From positions 1,922,001-1,986,000 of the forward strand of contig NZ_CP020555.1 in the NCBI RefSeq assembly GCF_002080455.1: a DNA stretch of 64,000 nt, written 5' to 3'. The notes under the pieces are model-generated. The model searched no databases. It worked only from the letters and a program-made list of their open reading frames with translations, and was not told where the DNA came from. This document shows, piece after piece, positions 25,045-34,473 of this stretch (positions are counted from its first letter, which is position 1; every line of letters starts with the position of its first letter). The position numbers and the translations under genes are program-made. This DNA comes from Streptomyces sp. Sge12 (GTDB lineage: Bacteria; Actinomycetota; Actinomycetes; Streptomycetales; Streptomycetaceae).

Positions 25045-27179
25045 GCACCACCGCTGAGCTCCTGAAGGGCGCGGCCGAGCTGTTCCCGGACGAGGTCGTC
25101 ACGTCCGCGCACGTACGCCACCTGGACCTGCCGTTCGGCGCCGGGCGCTTCGCGCTCATCACGCTGGACAACGGCTTCGACCACACCAAGCCGACCACCT
25201 TCGGTCCGCAGTCGCTCGCCAACCTGAACGCGGCGATCGACCAGGTCGAGCAGGAGGCCATCGCCGGCTCCATCGTCGGCGCGGGCATCACCGGCAAGCC
25301 GTTCATCTTCGCGGTCGGCGCCGACCTCAAGGGTGTCGAGCTGCTGAAGAAGCACGACGAGGCGCTCGCCATCGGCAAGGGCGGCCACGACGTCTTCAAG
25401 CGCCTCTCCGCGCTGGCCGTCCCGACCTTCGCGTACTACAACGGCGCGGCCATGGGCGGCGGCGTCGAGGTCGGTCTGCACTGCACCTACCGCACCGTCT
25501 CGAAGGCCATCCCGGCCTTCTCGCTGCCCGAGGTCTTCCTCGGCCTGGTTCCCGGCTGGGGCGGCTGCGCCATCCTGCCGAACCTGATCGGCGCCGAGCG
25601 CGCGGTCTCGGTCATCATCGAGAACTCGCTCAACCAGAACAAGCAGCTGCGCGGCAAGCAGGTCTTCGACCTGGGCATCGCCGACGCGCTGTTCGAGGGC
25701 GCGGACTTCCTGGAGCAGTCGCTCCTGTGGACCGCGAACGTCCTCAACGGCACCACCGAGGTCGTCCGCGACGAGATCGACCGCGGCGAGGCCTGGGACG
25801 CGGCCGTCGCCAAGGGCCGCTTCATCGCGGACTCCAAGGTGCACGGCGCCGCTCCCGCCGCCTACCGCGCGCTGGACATCATCGCCGCGGCCAAGTCGGG
25901 CGACCTCCAGGCCGGCTTCGACGCCGAGGACGCGGCCCTGGCCGACCTCATCATGGGCGGCGAGCTGCGCTCGGGCATCTACGCCTTCAACCTGGTCCAG
26001 AAGCGCGCCAAGCGCCCGGCCGGTGCCCCGGACAAGTCCCTGGCCCGTCCGGTCACCAAGGTCGGCGTCGTCGGCGCGGGCCTGATGGCCTCGCAGCTGG
26101 CGCTGCTCTTCCTGCGCCGCCTGGAGGTGCCGGTGGTCCTCACCGACATCGACCAGGAGCGCGTGGACAAGGGTGTCGGCTACGTCCACGCCGAGATCCA
26201 GAAGTTGCTCGGCAAGGGCCGCATCAACCAGGACAAGGCCAACCGCCTGACCGCCCTGGTGACCGGCGTCCTGGACAAGGCCGAGGGCTTCGCGGACGCG
26301 GACTTCATCATCGAGGCCGTGTTCGAGGAGATGTCCGTCAAGCAGAAGGTGTTCGCGGAGGTCGAGGCGGTCGCCCCGGCGCACGCGATCCTCGCCACCA
26401 ACACCTCCTCGCTGTCGGTGTCGGAGATGGCTTCCAAGCTCCAGCACCCGGAGCGCGTGGTCGGCTTCCACTTCTTCAACCCGGTCGCGATCCTCCCGCT
26501 GCTGGAGATCGTCCGCGGTGAGCAGACCGACGACGCCTCGCTGGCCACGGCCTTCGGTGTCGCCAGGAAGCTGAAGAAGACCGCGGTCCTCACCAAGGAC
26601 GCCCCGGCGTTCGTCGTGAACCGCATCCTGACCCGCTTCATGGGCGAGATCCAGAACGTCATCGACGAGGGCACCCCGGTCGTCACGGCGGAGAAGGCCA
26701 TCGAGCCGCTCGGCCTGCCGATGTCCCCGCTGGTGCTCCTGGAGCTCGTGGGACCTGCGATCGGCCTGCACGTCTCCGAGACCCTGAACCGCGCCTTCCC
26801 GGAGCGCTTCACCGTCTCGCCGAACCTGGCCGCCGTGGTCAAGGCCGGCAAGCGCGGCTTCTACGTCTACTCCGCCGAGAACGGCTTCAAGCCGGAGCTG
26901 GACCCCGAGGTCGCCGCCCTCCTGGTGCAGGGCGATGTCGTCCTGACGGAGGAGCAGGTCCGCGACCGCGTCCTGGACGCGGTGGCGCAGGAGATCGGCC
27001 TGATGCTGGAGGAGGGTGTCGTGGCCGAGGCCCAGGACATCGACCTCTGCCTCATCACGGGCGCCGGCTGGCCCTTCCACCTGGGTGGCGTGACGCCGTA
27101 CCTGGACCGTGAAGGCGTCTCGGAGCGCGTCAACGGCAAGAAGTTCCTCGCCCCCGGTCTCGCGAGCGTGCCGGTCTAG
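25041..27179 (+). CDS. fadB: Fatty acid oxidation complex alpha subunit (enoyl-CoA hydratase / 3-hydroxyacyl-CoA dehydrogenase)
   Basis: 712 residues, GTG 25041. The N-terminal crotonase part (about 20-200) shows KPFIFAVGADLKG and YYNGAAMGGGVEVGLHC, which form the oxyanion pockets, with LPEVFLGLVPGWGG containing the catalytic Glu. The second half is the dehydrogenase: NAD-binding VGVVGAGLMAS (from V341), FHFFNPVAILPLLEIV and APAFVVNRILTRF. Together it hydrates enoyl-CoA and oxidises the 3-hydroxyacyl-CoA. It starts inside the fadA stop. A GC hairpin follows the gene. Confidence 0.93.
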   Translation: MSTTAELLKGAAELFPDEVVTSAHVRHLDLPFGAGRFALITLDNGFDHTKPTTFGPQSLANLNAAIDQVEQEAIAGSIVGAGITGKPFIFAVGADLKGVELLKKHDEALAIGKGGHDVFKRLSALAVPTFAYYNGAAMGGGVEVGLHCTYRTVSKAIPAFSLPEVFLGLVPGWGGCAILPNLIGAERAVSVIIENSLNQNKQLRGKQVFDLGIADALFEGADFLEQSLLWTANVLNGTTEVVRDEIDRGEAWDAAVAKGRFIADSKVHGAAPAAYRALDIIAAAKSGDLQAGFDAEDAALADLIMGGELRSGIYAFNLVQKRAKRPAGAPDKSLARPVTKVGVVGAGLMASQLALLFLRRLEVPVVLTDIDQERVDKGVGYVHAEIQKLLGKGRINQDKANRLTALVTGVLDKAEGFADADFIIEAVFEEMSVKQKVFAEVEAVAPAHAILATNTSSLSVSEMASKLQHPERVVGFHFFNPVAILPLLEIVRGEQTDDASLATAFGVARKLKKTAVLTKDAPAFVVNRILTRFMGEIQNVIDEGTPVVTAEKAIEPLGLPMSPLVLLELVGPAIGLHVSETLNRAFPERFTVSPNLAAVVKAGKRGFYVYSAENGFKPELDPEVAALLVQGDVVLTEEQVRDRVLDAVAQEIGLMLEEGVVAEAQDIDLCLITGAGWPFHLGGVTPYLDREGVSERVNGKKFLAPGLASVPV

Positions 27180-27202
27180 TACCGGTCGCAGACAGCCGTA
27201 CA

Positions 27203-27242
27203 GCGGCTCGGCCCGCTCCCTCCGGGGGGCGGGCCGCAGCCG
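27203..27242 (+). terminator. GC-rich hairpin after fadB
   Basis: CGGCCCGC (27209-27216) pairs with GCGGGCCG (27229-27236), with flanking CGGC/GCCG extending the stem through a small bulge; 24 nt after the fadB stop. Confidence 0.6.
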
Positions 27243-27270
27243 TTCGAATACCTGTCTAAGATTCACCCCC

Positions 27271-28308
27271 ATGACGGAAAAGCACGCGCGGCCCAGGCCC
27301 CGCCGCCGCATTCTGCGGATCACTTTGCTGCTGGTCGCCGTGCTGATCCTGGGCACCGCCGGGGCCGGCTGGTGGACCTACAGCCACCTCAACTCCAACA
27401 TCGACAGCGTCGACCTGGACCGGGCGATCGGTGACAACCGGCCCGCGAAGGTCGTCGCGAACGCGCAGAACATCCTGGTGCTCGGTTCCGACTCGCGCGC
27501 CGGGGCCAACGCCGATCTCGACCACGGCGACGTCAGCGGCGCCCGCTCGGACACCGCGATGCTGGTGCACATACCCGAGGGCCGGGCCAAGGCGACCGCG
27601 GTGAGCATCCCCCGCGACACGCTGGTCACCCGGCCCGAGTGCAAGGACGGGAAGGGCAAGACCCTGCCGTCCGCCAAGCGGGTCATGTTCAACTCCGTCT
27701 ACTCGCTCGCCGGCCCGGCCTGTGTGGTCAACACGGTGGAGCAGCTGTCCGGGGTCCGCGTGGACCACTTCGTCGAGGTGGACTTCGCCGGCTTCAAGGG
27801 ACTGGTCGACGCCCTGGGCGGGGTCACCGTCACCCTGGACAAGCCGATGAGCGGCGCCAAGGGCGGCCTGAAGCTGGACGCGGGCACGCACCGGCTGAAC
27901 GGCACCGACTCGCTCAAGTTCGTCCGTACCCGCTACGGCTACGGGGACGGCAGCGACCTCGGGCGCATCGGCCTCCAGCAGCAGTTCATGATGGCGATGC
28001 TGTCCGAGATCAAGAAGCAGGACGCCCTCGGCAATCCGGCGCGGCTGTACAAGCTCGCGGACGCCGGGACCAAGTCGCTGACCACCGACTCCGATCTCGC
28101 CTCGCTCACCGCGCTGTCCGACTTCGCGCAGAGCATGAAGGGCGTCGACCCGGACACCATGGAGACGATCATGCTCCCGGTCGCCTACGACAAGGTGGAC
28201 CCCAACCGGGTGGTCGTGGCCGAGCCGCAGGCGACCCAGCTGTGGGAGGCCCTGCGCAACGACCAGAAGGTGCCGGCCTCGGCGAAGAACTCCCCCGCCA
28301 AGGGCTGA
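27271..28308 (+). CDS. LytR-CpsA-Psr (LCP) family cell-wall glycopolymer ligase
   Basis: 345 residues, ATG 27271. Short basic cytoplasmic N-terminus, one membrane anchor (about 12-34), then the LCP domain with its hallmark residues: LVLGSDSRAG, SDTAMLVHI, VSIPRDTLV, and RTRYGYGDGSDLGRIGLQQQF, which supply the Asp/Arg residues that bind the pyrophosphate of the lipid-linked substrate and Mg2+. These enzymes attach teichoic acids or other glycopolymers to peptidoglycan outside the cell. No C-terminal LytR domain is present. A TAAGAT box 9 nt before the ATG suggests a short or absent leader. Ends with a strong terminator. Confidence 0.9.
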   Translation: MTEKHARPRPRRRILRITLLLVAVLILGTAGAGWWTYSHLNSNIDSVDLDRAIGDNRPAKVVANAQNILVLGSDSRAGANADLDHGDVSGARSDTAMLVHIPEGRAKATAVSIPRDTLVTRPECKDGKGKTLPSAKRVMFNSVYSLAGPACVVNTVEQLSGVRVDHFVEVDFAGFKGLVDALGGVTVTLDKPMSGAKGGLKLDAGTHRLNGTDSLKFVRTRYGYGDGSDLGRIGLQQQFMMAMLSEIKKQDALGNPARLYKLADAGTKSLTTDSDLASLTALSDFAQSMKGVDPDTMETIMLPVAYDKVDPNRVVVAEPQATQLWEALRNDQKVPASAKNSPAKG

Positions 28309-28334
28309 GCCCGCGCGGCCGTGCCGCACGCTCC

Positions 28335-28382
28335 ACGCAGCGGGCCCGTACGGGAGGTGTCTCCCGTACGGGCCCGCTGCGT
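28335..28382. terminator. 22-bp perfect hairpin terminator
   Basis: Arms 28335-28356 (ACGCAGCGGGCCC... onward) and 28361-28382 are perfectly complementary with a 4-nt GTGT loop. It lies between the converging LCP and permease genes and can stop both. Confidence 0.85.
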
Positions 28383-28405
28383 CGTGTGCGGCCGGTGAGC
28401 GGCGC

Positions 28406-29905
28406 TCAGAACTTCGCGTCCTGGCCGACCTTGTGCAGACGGCTGTTGCGGTAGCCGTAGAGGAAGTAGACGATGATGCCGATGGCCATCCAGATGCCGA
28501 AGCGCAGCCAGGTCTCGGCCGGCAGGTTGAGCATCAGCCAGAACGAGGCCGCGATGGACACGATCGGGACGAACGGCACCCACGGGGTCCGGAAGGACCG
28601 GTGCAGGTCGGGGCGGCTCTTGCGGAGGATGATCACGCCGAGGGCGACCACCACGAAGGCGAACAGGGTTCCGATGTTCACCAGTTCCGCCAGGGTCTCC
28701 AGGCTGGTGAAGCCCGCGACGATCGCGATGATCCCGCCGAGCAGCAGGGTCGCCCGGTAGGGGGTGCGGTACTTCGGGTGCGTCACGGAGAAGACCCGCG
28801 GCAGCAGTCCGTCACGGCTCATCGCGAAGAACACGCGGGTCTGGCCGAGCAGCAGGATCATGCACACGGTGATCAGGCCGACGGCCGCGCCGAGGCTGAT
28901 GGCGCCCGAGAAGAACGGCTGGTTCACCGATTTGAAGGCTTCGGCGAGTGGCGCGGTCGGCGACATCTCCGAGTACTTCTGCATGCCCGTGACCACCAGG
29001 GTCACCGCGACGTAGAGCACCGTGCAGACCAGCAGCGAGCCGAGGATGCCGCGCGGCATGTCCCGCTGGGGGTTCTTGGTCTCCTCGGCCGCCGTCGCCA
29101 CCACGTCGAAGCCGATGAAGGCGAAGAAGATGAGCGAGGCCGCCGTGAAGATGCCCATGACGCCGAAGTTCGTGGGCTCGTACCCGAAGAGCAGCTGGAC
29201 GAGGGGAGAGTGCCAGCCGCTGACGCCCTCGGCCTGCGGTTGGGCCGGCGGGATGAACGGCGAGTAGTTGTCGGCCTTGATGAAGAACAGGCCCGCGACG
29301 ATGACCAGCAGCACGACCGTGACCTTGATGGCGACGACGACCGCGGTGATGCGGGCCGAGAGCTTCGTCCCGACGACCAGGATCCACGTCAGCACCAGGA
29401 CCAGCAGGAACGCCAGCAGGTCGAAGTGGCCGCCGGCATCGGGGCCGGACAGGGAGGTCGGCAGGGTCCAGCCGAGGTTGGTGTCCATGAGGTGGCGCAC
29501 GTACCCGGACCAGCCGACCGCGACCACCGCCGTGCCGAGCGCGAACTCCAGCACCAGGTCCCAGCCGATGATCCAGGCGGGCAGCTCACCGATCGAGGCG
29601 TACGAGAACGTGTACGCCGACCCGGCCACCGGGACGGTGGACGCGAACTCGGCGTAGCAGAGCGCCGCGAGGGCGCAGACGATGCCCGCGGCCACGAAGG
29701 CCAGGGCGGTGGCGGGACCGGCGTTGTTGCGGGCGGCGATGCCCGTGAGGACGAAGATGCCGGTGCCGATGATGACGCCCACCCCGAAGACCGTGAGGTC
29801 CCAGGCGGAGAGCGACTTGCGGAGGGCGTGTTCCGGCTCCTCCGTGTCGCGGATGGACTGCTCCACCGTCTTGGTACGGAATGGGCTGTTCAGATCCTTG
29901 CTCAC
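28406..29905 (-). CDS. Amino acid permease (APC superfamily)
   Basis: 499 residues from GTG 29903-29905. Twelve or so membrane helices; N-terminal half shows VIIGTGIFVLTGIAARNNAGPA, the GTGIF substrate-binding turn of the cationic amino acid transporter branch of the APC family, then CYAEFASTVPVAGSAYTF, FIGFDVVATAAEETKNPQRDMP and a late FRTPWVPFVP loop. It is probably a proton-coupled importer or exchanger of an amino acid; specificity not determinable. Sits downstream of dxs, separated by a hairpin, so is probably transcribed on its own. Confidence 0.9.
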   Translation of the reverse strand: MSKDLNSPFRTKTVEQSIRDTEEPEHALRKSLSAWDLTVFGVGVIIGTGIFVLTGIAARNNAGPATALAFVAAGIVCALAALCYAEFASTVPVAGSAYTFSYASIGELPAWIIGWDLVLEFALGTAVVAVGWSGYVRHLMDTNLGWTLPTSLSGPDAGGHFDLLAFLLVLVLTWILVVGTKLSARITAVVVAIKVTVVLLVIVAGLFFIKADNYSPFIPPAQPQAEGVSGWHSPLVQLLFGYEPTNFGVMGIFTAASLIFFAFIGFDVVATAAEETKNPQRDMPRGILGSLLVCTVLYVAVTLVVTGMQKYSEMSPTAPLAEAFKSVNQPFFSGAISLGAAVGLITVCMILLLGQTRVFFAMSRDGLLPRVFSVTHPKYRTPYRATLLLGGIIAIVAGFTSLETLAELVNIGTLFAFVVVALGVIILRKSRPDLHRSFRTPWVPFVPIVSIAASFWLMLNLPAETWLRFGIWMAIGIIVYFLYGYRNSRLHKVGQDAKF

Positions 29906-29934
29906 CGACGCCTCCGAGAGGTGACGACGCACGA

Positions 29935-29978
29935 ACGGGCCGGGAGGCCCACTCCTCAAGAGTGATCTCCCGGCCCGT
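29935..29978 (-). terminator. Hairpin terminator after dxs
   Basis: 12-bp perfect arms ACGGGCCGGGAG (29935-29946) and CTCCCGGCCCGT (29967-29978), flanked by CACG/CGTG that extend the stem. It lies 52 nt past the dxs stop on the minus strand and just before the permease start. Confidence 0.7.
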
Positions 29979-30029
29979 GACGTGCAACCGCGCGTCGATC
30001 TACGAACGGCGCGAGCGGCGGTTTCCGGA

Positions 30030-31946
30030 CTAGTCGACGGCTGCGGCCGGCTCGCTGTCGTAGCGGCCGTCCAGCTTCGCGACGAGACCGGTGACCTGCC
30101 GGGCGATGTCCGGCGCGGTCAGGCCGATCTCGGCCATGATCTCCTTGCGGAGGGCGTGGTCGAGGAAGCGCTGCGGAATGCCGAAGTCGCGCAGCGGTAC
30201 GTCGACGCCCGCGTCCCGCAGGGCCTGCGAGACGGCGGCGCCCACACCGCCGGTGCGGCCGTTGTCCTCGACGGTGACGACCACGCGGTGCCGGTCCGCG
30301 AGCGGGGCCAGGGCCTCGTCCACGGGCTTGACCCAGCGGGGGTCGACCACGGTCGTGGAGATGCCCTGCTTGTCCAGCAGATCGGCGATTTCCAGGCACA
30401 TCGGGGCGAGTGCGCCGACCGAGACGAGCAGTACGTCCGGACGGGTGACCTCGGCGCCCGGGGCGCGCAGGACGTCCATGCCGCCGATCCGGCCGACGGC
30501 CGGGACGGCCGGGCCGACGACGCCCTTGGAGTAGCGCACGACGGTCGGGGCGTCCTTGACCTCGACGGCCTCGCGGAGCTGGGCGCGCAGCTGCTCGGCG
30601 TCGCGCGGGGCGGCGAGCCGCAGGCCGGGCACGACCTGGAGGATCGACATGTCCCACATGCCGTTGTGGGAGGCGCCGTCGTCACCGGTGACACCGGCGC
30701 GGTCCAGGACGAAGGTGACCCCGCACTTGTGCAGGGCCACGTCCATCAGGACCTGGTCGAAGGCGCGGTTGAGGAACGTGGCGTACACCGCGAAGACCGG
30801 GTGGACCCCGCCGGTGGCGAGGCCCGCCGCCGAGGTGGCGCCGTGCTGCTCGGCGATGCCCACGTCGTAGATCCGGTTCGGGAAGGCCTCGGCGAACTTG
30901 TTGAGGCCGACCGGGTGGAGCATGGCGGCGGTGATGCCGACGATGTCCTCGCGCTCGTGGCCGAGCTTGACCATCTCGTCGGCGAAGACGGAGGTCCAGC
31001 TGGCCGCGGCGGTCTTCACCGGCAGGCCGGTGTCCGGGTGGATCACGCCGACCGCGTGGAAACGATCCGCCTCGTGCTCCAGGGCCGGGGTGTAGCCGCG
31101 GCCCTTCTGGGTGAGGCAGTGCACGATGACCGGGCCGCTGAAGCGCTTGGCGCGCTGCAGGGCCGACTCCAGGGCCTCGATGTCGTGGCCGTCGATGGGC
31201 CCGATGTACTTGAGCCCGAGGTCCTCGAACATGCCCTGCGGGGCGATGAAGTCCTTGAGGCCCTTCTTGGCGCCGTGCAGGGTCTCGAAGAGCGGCTTCC
31301 CGACGACCGGGGTGCGCTCCAGGATCTCCTTGCCGCGGGCCAGGAAGCGCTCGTAGCCGTCCGTGGTGCGCAGGGTGGCCAGGTGGTTGGCGAGGCCGCC
31401 GATGGTGGGGCCGTAGGAGCGCTCGTTGTCGTTGACCACGATGACGAGGGGGCGGTCCTTGGCGGCGGCGATGTTGTTCAGCGCCTCCCAGGCCATGCCA
31501 CCGGTCAGCGCGCCGTCGCCGATGACGGCGGCGACGTGGTGGTCCTCGCGGCCCAGCACCTCATTGGCCTTGGCCAGGCCGTCGGCCCAGCCGAGCACGG
31601 TGGAGGCGTGCGAGTTCTCGATCACGTCGTGGTCGGACTCGGCGCGCGAGGGGTAGCCGGACAGGCCCCCCTTGGAGCGCAGGTTGCCGAAGTCCTGGCG
31701 GCCCGTGAGCAGCTTGTGGACGTAGGCCTGGTGGCCGGTGTCGAAGAGGACCTTGTCCTTGGGCGATTCGAAGACCCGGTGCAGGGCGATCGTCAGTTCG
31801 ACCACGCCGAGGTTGGGGCCGAGGTGCCCGCCGGTCTTGGAGACGGCGTCGACGAGGAAGGACCTGATCTCTGCGGCGAGCTGGTCGAGCTCCTCCTGGC
31901 TGAGCCGGTCCAGATCGCGCGGTCCCTTGATGCGGGTCAGCAGCAC
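30030..31946 (-). CDS. dxs: 1-deoxy-D-xylulose-5-phosphate synthase
   Basis: 638 residues from GTG 31944-31946 ([15 protein letters not shown]), with an AAGGAGG ribosome site. TPP enzyme: the [16 protein letters not shown] motif for Mg-[35 protein letters not shown], and the [18 protein letters not shown] loop in the second domain, followed by a transketolase C-terminal domain. It condenses pyruvate and glyceraldehyde-3-phosphate, the first and controlling step of the MEP isoprenoid pathway, in the cytoplasm. Standard length. Monocistronic between hairpins. Confidence 0.97.
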   Translation of the reverse strand: MLLTRIKGPRDLDRLSQEELDQLAAEIRSFLVDAVSKTGGHLGPNLGVVELTIALHRVFESPKDKVLFDTGHQAYVHKLLTGRQDFGNLRSKGGLSGYPSRAESDHDVIENSHASTVLGWADGLAKANEVLGREDHHVAAVIGDGALTGGMAWEALNNIAAAKDRPLVIVVNDNERSYGPTIGGLANHLATLRTTDGYERFLARGKEILERTPVVGKPLFETLHGAKKGLKDFIAPQGMFEDLGLKYIGPIDGHDIEALESALQRAKRFSGPVIVHCLTQKGRGYTPALEHEADRFHAVGVIHPDTGLPVKTAAASWTSVFADEMVKLGHEREDIVGITAAMLHPVGLNKFAEAFPNRIYDVGIAEQHGATSAAGLATGGVHPVFAVYATFLNRAFDQVLMDVALHKCGVTFVLDRAGVTGDDGASHNGMWDMSILQVVPGLRLAAPRDAEQLRAQLREAVEVKDAPTVVRYSKGVVGPAVPAVGRIGGMDVLRAPGAEVTRPDVLLVSVGALAPMCLEIADLLDKQGISTTVVDPRWVKPVDEALAPLADRHRVVVTVEDNGRTGGVGAAVSQALRDAGVDVPLRDFGIPQRFLDHALRKEIMAEIGLTAPDIARQVTGLVAKLDGRYDSEPAAAVD

Positions 31947-32125
31947 CCGTGCCTCCTTGCAGTTGCTTGCTGGTCTGTCGAGTCTAATGTTCCGCTCCCG
32001 GGCTCGGTCATCGGGCCGTCCCGGGGGAGTCACACCTTTGTCATACATGTACGCACGAATGCTCGGCCACACATCACATACGGGCGTATACCCGCACATG
32101 AGTACCCCGTACGTGCAAGCACGGA

Positions 32126-32156
32126 TGCCCGGCGCCACGAGAAGTGGCGCCGGGCA
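32126..32156 (-). terminator. Hairpin terminator after xylH
   Basis: 13-bp perfect arms TGCCCGGCGCCAC (32126-32138) and GTGGCGCCGGGCA (32144-32156) with loop GAGAA, 54 nt beyond the xylH stop. The remaining AT-richer stretch up to 31946 holds the dxs promoter region. Confidence 0.8.
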
Positions 32157-32209
32157 CTGTGACCGGTCTTACCGCCGGATGCCGCTCCGGCGGGCGATCG
32201 GACGCGCTG

Positions 32210-33526
32210 TCAGGCGCGTCCGGCCGTCTTCTGGGTCTTGCGGGAGACCGAGTCGATCACCACGGTGGTCAGCAGCACCGCACCGGTGATCATGTACTGG
32301 ATCGGCGTCGCGATGCCTTCCAGGGCCAGACCGTACTGGATCGAGACGATGACCATGACACCGAGGAGGGCGTTCCAGGTCCGGCCCCGGCCGCCGAAGA
32401 GGCTGGTGCCGCCGATGACGGCCGCCGCGATCACGTTCATCAGCAGGTCGCCGGCGCCGGCGCTCTGGTTGGCCGCCGCGATCTTGGAGGCCCAGAACAG
32501 GCCGCCGATGGCGGCGAAGGTGCTGGAGATCGCGAAGACCGTGATCCGGATCCGGGTGACGTTGATGCCCGCACGACGGGAGGCCTCGACGCTGCCACCG
32601 AGTGCGAAAACGTTTCGCCCGAAGGTCGTGCGGCGCAGCAGGAAGTCCGTGACGACCAGGGCCAGCAGGAAGAGCACCACCGCGAGCGGCAGGCCCTTGT
32701 ACTGGTTGAACAGCACGGCGGGACCGAAGGTGCACAGCGCGAGCAGGCCGGTGCGCAGCAGGATCTCGACGAGCGGCCGCGAGGGCATCCCGGCGGCCTC
32801 GCGGCGCCTCGCGTCGAGGAAGGCCGCGAGGAAGTAGCCGGCCACCGCGAGTGCGGCCAGGCCGTAGGCGACGGCCACGTCCGAGAAGAAGTACGTGGTC
32901 AGCTGGCCGACCACGCCGTCGGAGTCGATGTTGATCGTGCCGTTGCTGCCGAGGATCTGCAGCATCGCGCCCAGCCAGAAGAGCAGGCCCGACAGGGTGA
33001 CCGCGAAGGCCGGGGCGCCGATCTTGGCGAAGAAGAAGCCGTGGATGGAGCCGATCACGGCGCCTCCGACGATGGCCGCCAGGATCGCCAGCCATTCGTT
33101 CATGCCGTGGGTGACGGCGAGGACGGCGACGATCGCTCCCGAGACACCGCTGACCGAGCCGACCGAGAGGTCGATCTCGCCGAGCAGCAGCACGAAGATG
33201 ATGCCGATGGCGATCATGCCGGTGCCGGTCATCGTGATCGCGATGTTGGTGAGGTTCTCCGGGGAGAGGAAGTTCGAGTTCAGCCCCTGGAAGATGGACC
33301 AGATCACGATCAGGCCGATGACGACCGGGAGGGAGCCCAGGTCGCCCGCCTTCATCTTGCGCTTGAACTCGCCCACGTACCCGGCGAGGCCCTCCTCGCG
33401 GACGAGCAGGCGGGGGTCCACGGCCGGGATCGCGTCGTGCGCGGCCGCGGGGTTGACCGGGTCGATGTGCTCCTGCGCGACGGGGCCCTTGTCCAGGGGA
33501 CCGGTGGCAGGGTTCTGGGTGCTCAC
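32210..33526 (-). CDS. xylH: Xylose-type ABC transporter permease XylH
   Basis: 438 residues; GTG 33524-33526 overlaps the stop of the ATPase gene (GTGA). A polar N-terminus of about 60 residues, then about ten membrane helices with family segments LLGEIDLSVGSVSGVSGAI, GFFFAKIGAPAFAVTLSG, RTTFGRNVFALGGSVEASRRAGIN and IGGTSLFGGRGRTWNALLG, matching RbsC/XylH permeases of the BPD_transp_2 family. With XylF and XylG it imports xylose or related monosaccharides across the membrane. The locus and gene order correspond, from memory, to S. coelicolor xylFGH next to rok7B7. Confidence 0.9.
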   Translation of the reverse strand: MSTQNPATGPLDKGPVAQEHIDPVNPAAAHDAIPAVDPRLLVREEGLAGYVGEFKRKMKAGDLGSLPVVIGLIVIWSIFQGLNSNFLSPENLTNIAITMTGTGMIAIGIIFVLLLGEIDLSVGSVSGVSGAIVAVLAVTHGMNEWLAILAAIVGGAVIGSIHGFFFAKIGAPAFAVTLSGLLFWLGAMLQILGSNGTINIDSDGVVGQLTTYFFSDVAVAYGLAALAVAGYFLAAFLDARRREAAGMPSRPLVEILLRTGLLALCTFGPAVLFNQYKGLPLAVVLFLLALVVTDFLLRRTTFGRNVFALGGSVEASRRAGINVTRIRITVFAISSTFAAIGGLFWASKIAAANQSAGAGDLLMNVIAAAVIGGTSLFGGRGRTWNALLGVMVIVSIQYGLALEGIATPIQYMITGAVLLTTVVIDSVSRKTQKTAGRA

Positions 33527-34302
33527 TTGCCGGCCTCCGAGGTGCGGGCCGCCCGGCGGGTCACGGCGTTGTCCGTGGCACCGGTGATGGCGGAGATGAT
33601 CTCTTCCTGCGAGGTGTCGGCGACGTTGAAGACACCGTTGTTGCGGCCGAGCCGCAGGACCGCCACCTTGTCGGCGACGGCCTTCACATCGGCCATGTTG
33701 TGGCTGATGAGGATGACCGCGTGGCCGCGCTCGCGCAGCCGCTCCACCAGGTCGAGGACCTGGGCGGTCTGCTCGACGCCGAGGGCGGCGGTGGGCTCGT
33801 CGAGGATGACGAGCTTGGGCTCGCCCAGCATGGAGCGGGCGATCGCCACGGTCTGGCGCTGACCGCCGGAGAGCGAGGCGATGGGGATCCGGACACTGGG
33901 GATCCGGATGGACAGGGTGGTCAGGAGCTCGCGGGCGCGCCGCTCCATCTCCACCTCGTCGAGGATGCCGAAGCTCTTGAGCTCCCGGCCGAGGAAGAGG
34001 TTGCCGACGACGTCGATGTTGTCGCACAGCGCCAGGTCCTGGTAGACCGTCGCGATGCCCAGGTTCTGGGCGTCGTGGGGCTTGCCGATGGAGACCGGCC
34101 GCCCCTCCCACTCGATGACACCTTCATCGATGGGGTGCACGCCGGCGATCGTCTTGACCAGCGTGGACTTTCCGGCACCGTTGTCGCCGACGAGGGCGAC
34201 CACTTCACCGGAGTGGATCTCGAGTTCTACGTCGGTGAGGGCCTGAACGGCGCCGAACCGCTTCGAGACCCCTCGCAACGCCAGCACGGGCGCAGCGGAC
34301 AC
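33523..34302 (-). CDS. xylG: Xylose-type ABC transporter ATPase XylG (single ABC domain)
   Basis: 259 residues from GTG 34300-34302, chosen because the AAGGAG sequence is 9 nt upstream; ATG 34311 is in frame but too close to it. Walker A GDNGAGKST, Q-loop VYQDLALCDNIDVVGNLFLGRE, signature SLSGGQRQ, Walker B LVILDEPTAALG, H-loop ISHNMADV. Unlike the double-ABC XylG or RbsA of enterobacteria (about 500 residues), only one ABC domain is present, so the working transporter probably uses a homodimer. Confidence 0.9.
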   Translation of the reverse strand: MSAAPVLALRGVSKRFGAVQALTDVELEIHSGEVVALVGDNGAGKSTLVKTIAGVHPIDEGVIEWEGRPVSIGKPHDAQNLGIATVYQDLALCDNIDVVGNLFLGRELKSFGILDEVEMERRARELLTTLSIRIPSVRIPIASLSGGQRQTVAIARSMLGEPKLVILDEPTAALGVEQTAQVLDLVERLRERGHAVILISHNMADVKAVADKVAVLRLGRNNGVFNVADTSQEEIISAITGATDNAVTRRAARTSEAGK

Positions 34303-34444
34303 ATGAACCATCTCCTTCGCCGCCTGACCGGCGGGGATGTCGTGCAAAAGAGCAGGAGCAGGGCGTATGGGGGAGGAACGTTTCTGCCCGGCGCCCCGCC
34401 CGGTGGCGGGGATGAGTGGGAGGGGCGCCGGTCAGGCACGGGGG

Positions 34445-34465
34445 GCCGTCTCGCGGGGAGACGGC
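34445..34465 (-). promoter_or_regulatory. Intercistronic hairpin between xylF and xylG
   Basis: GCCGTCTC (34445-34452) and GAGACGGC (34458-34465), perfect 8-bp arms with a 5-nt loop, directly after the xylF stop. Such stems often protect the binding-protein mRNA and reduce read-through to permease genes. Confidence 0.5.
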
Positions 34466-34473
34466 GGGGGCCG

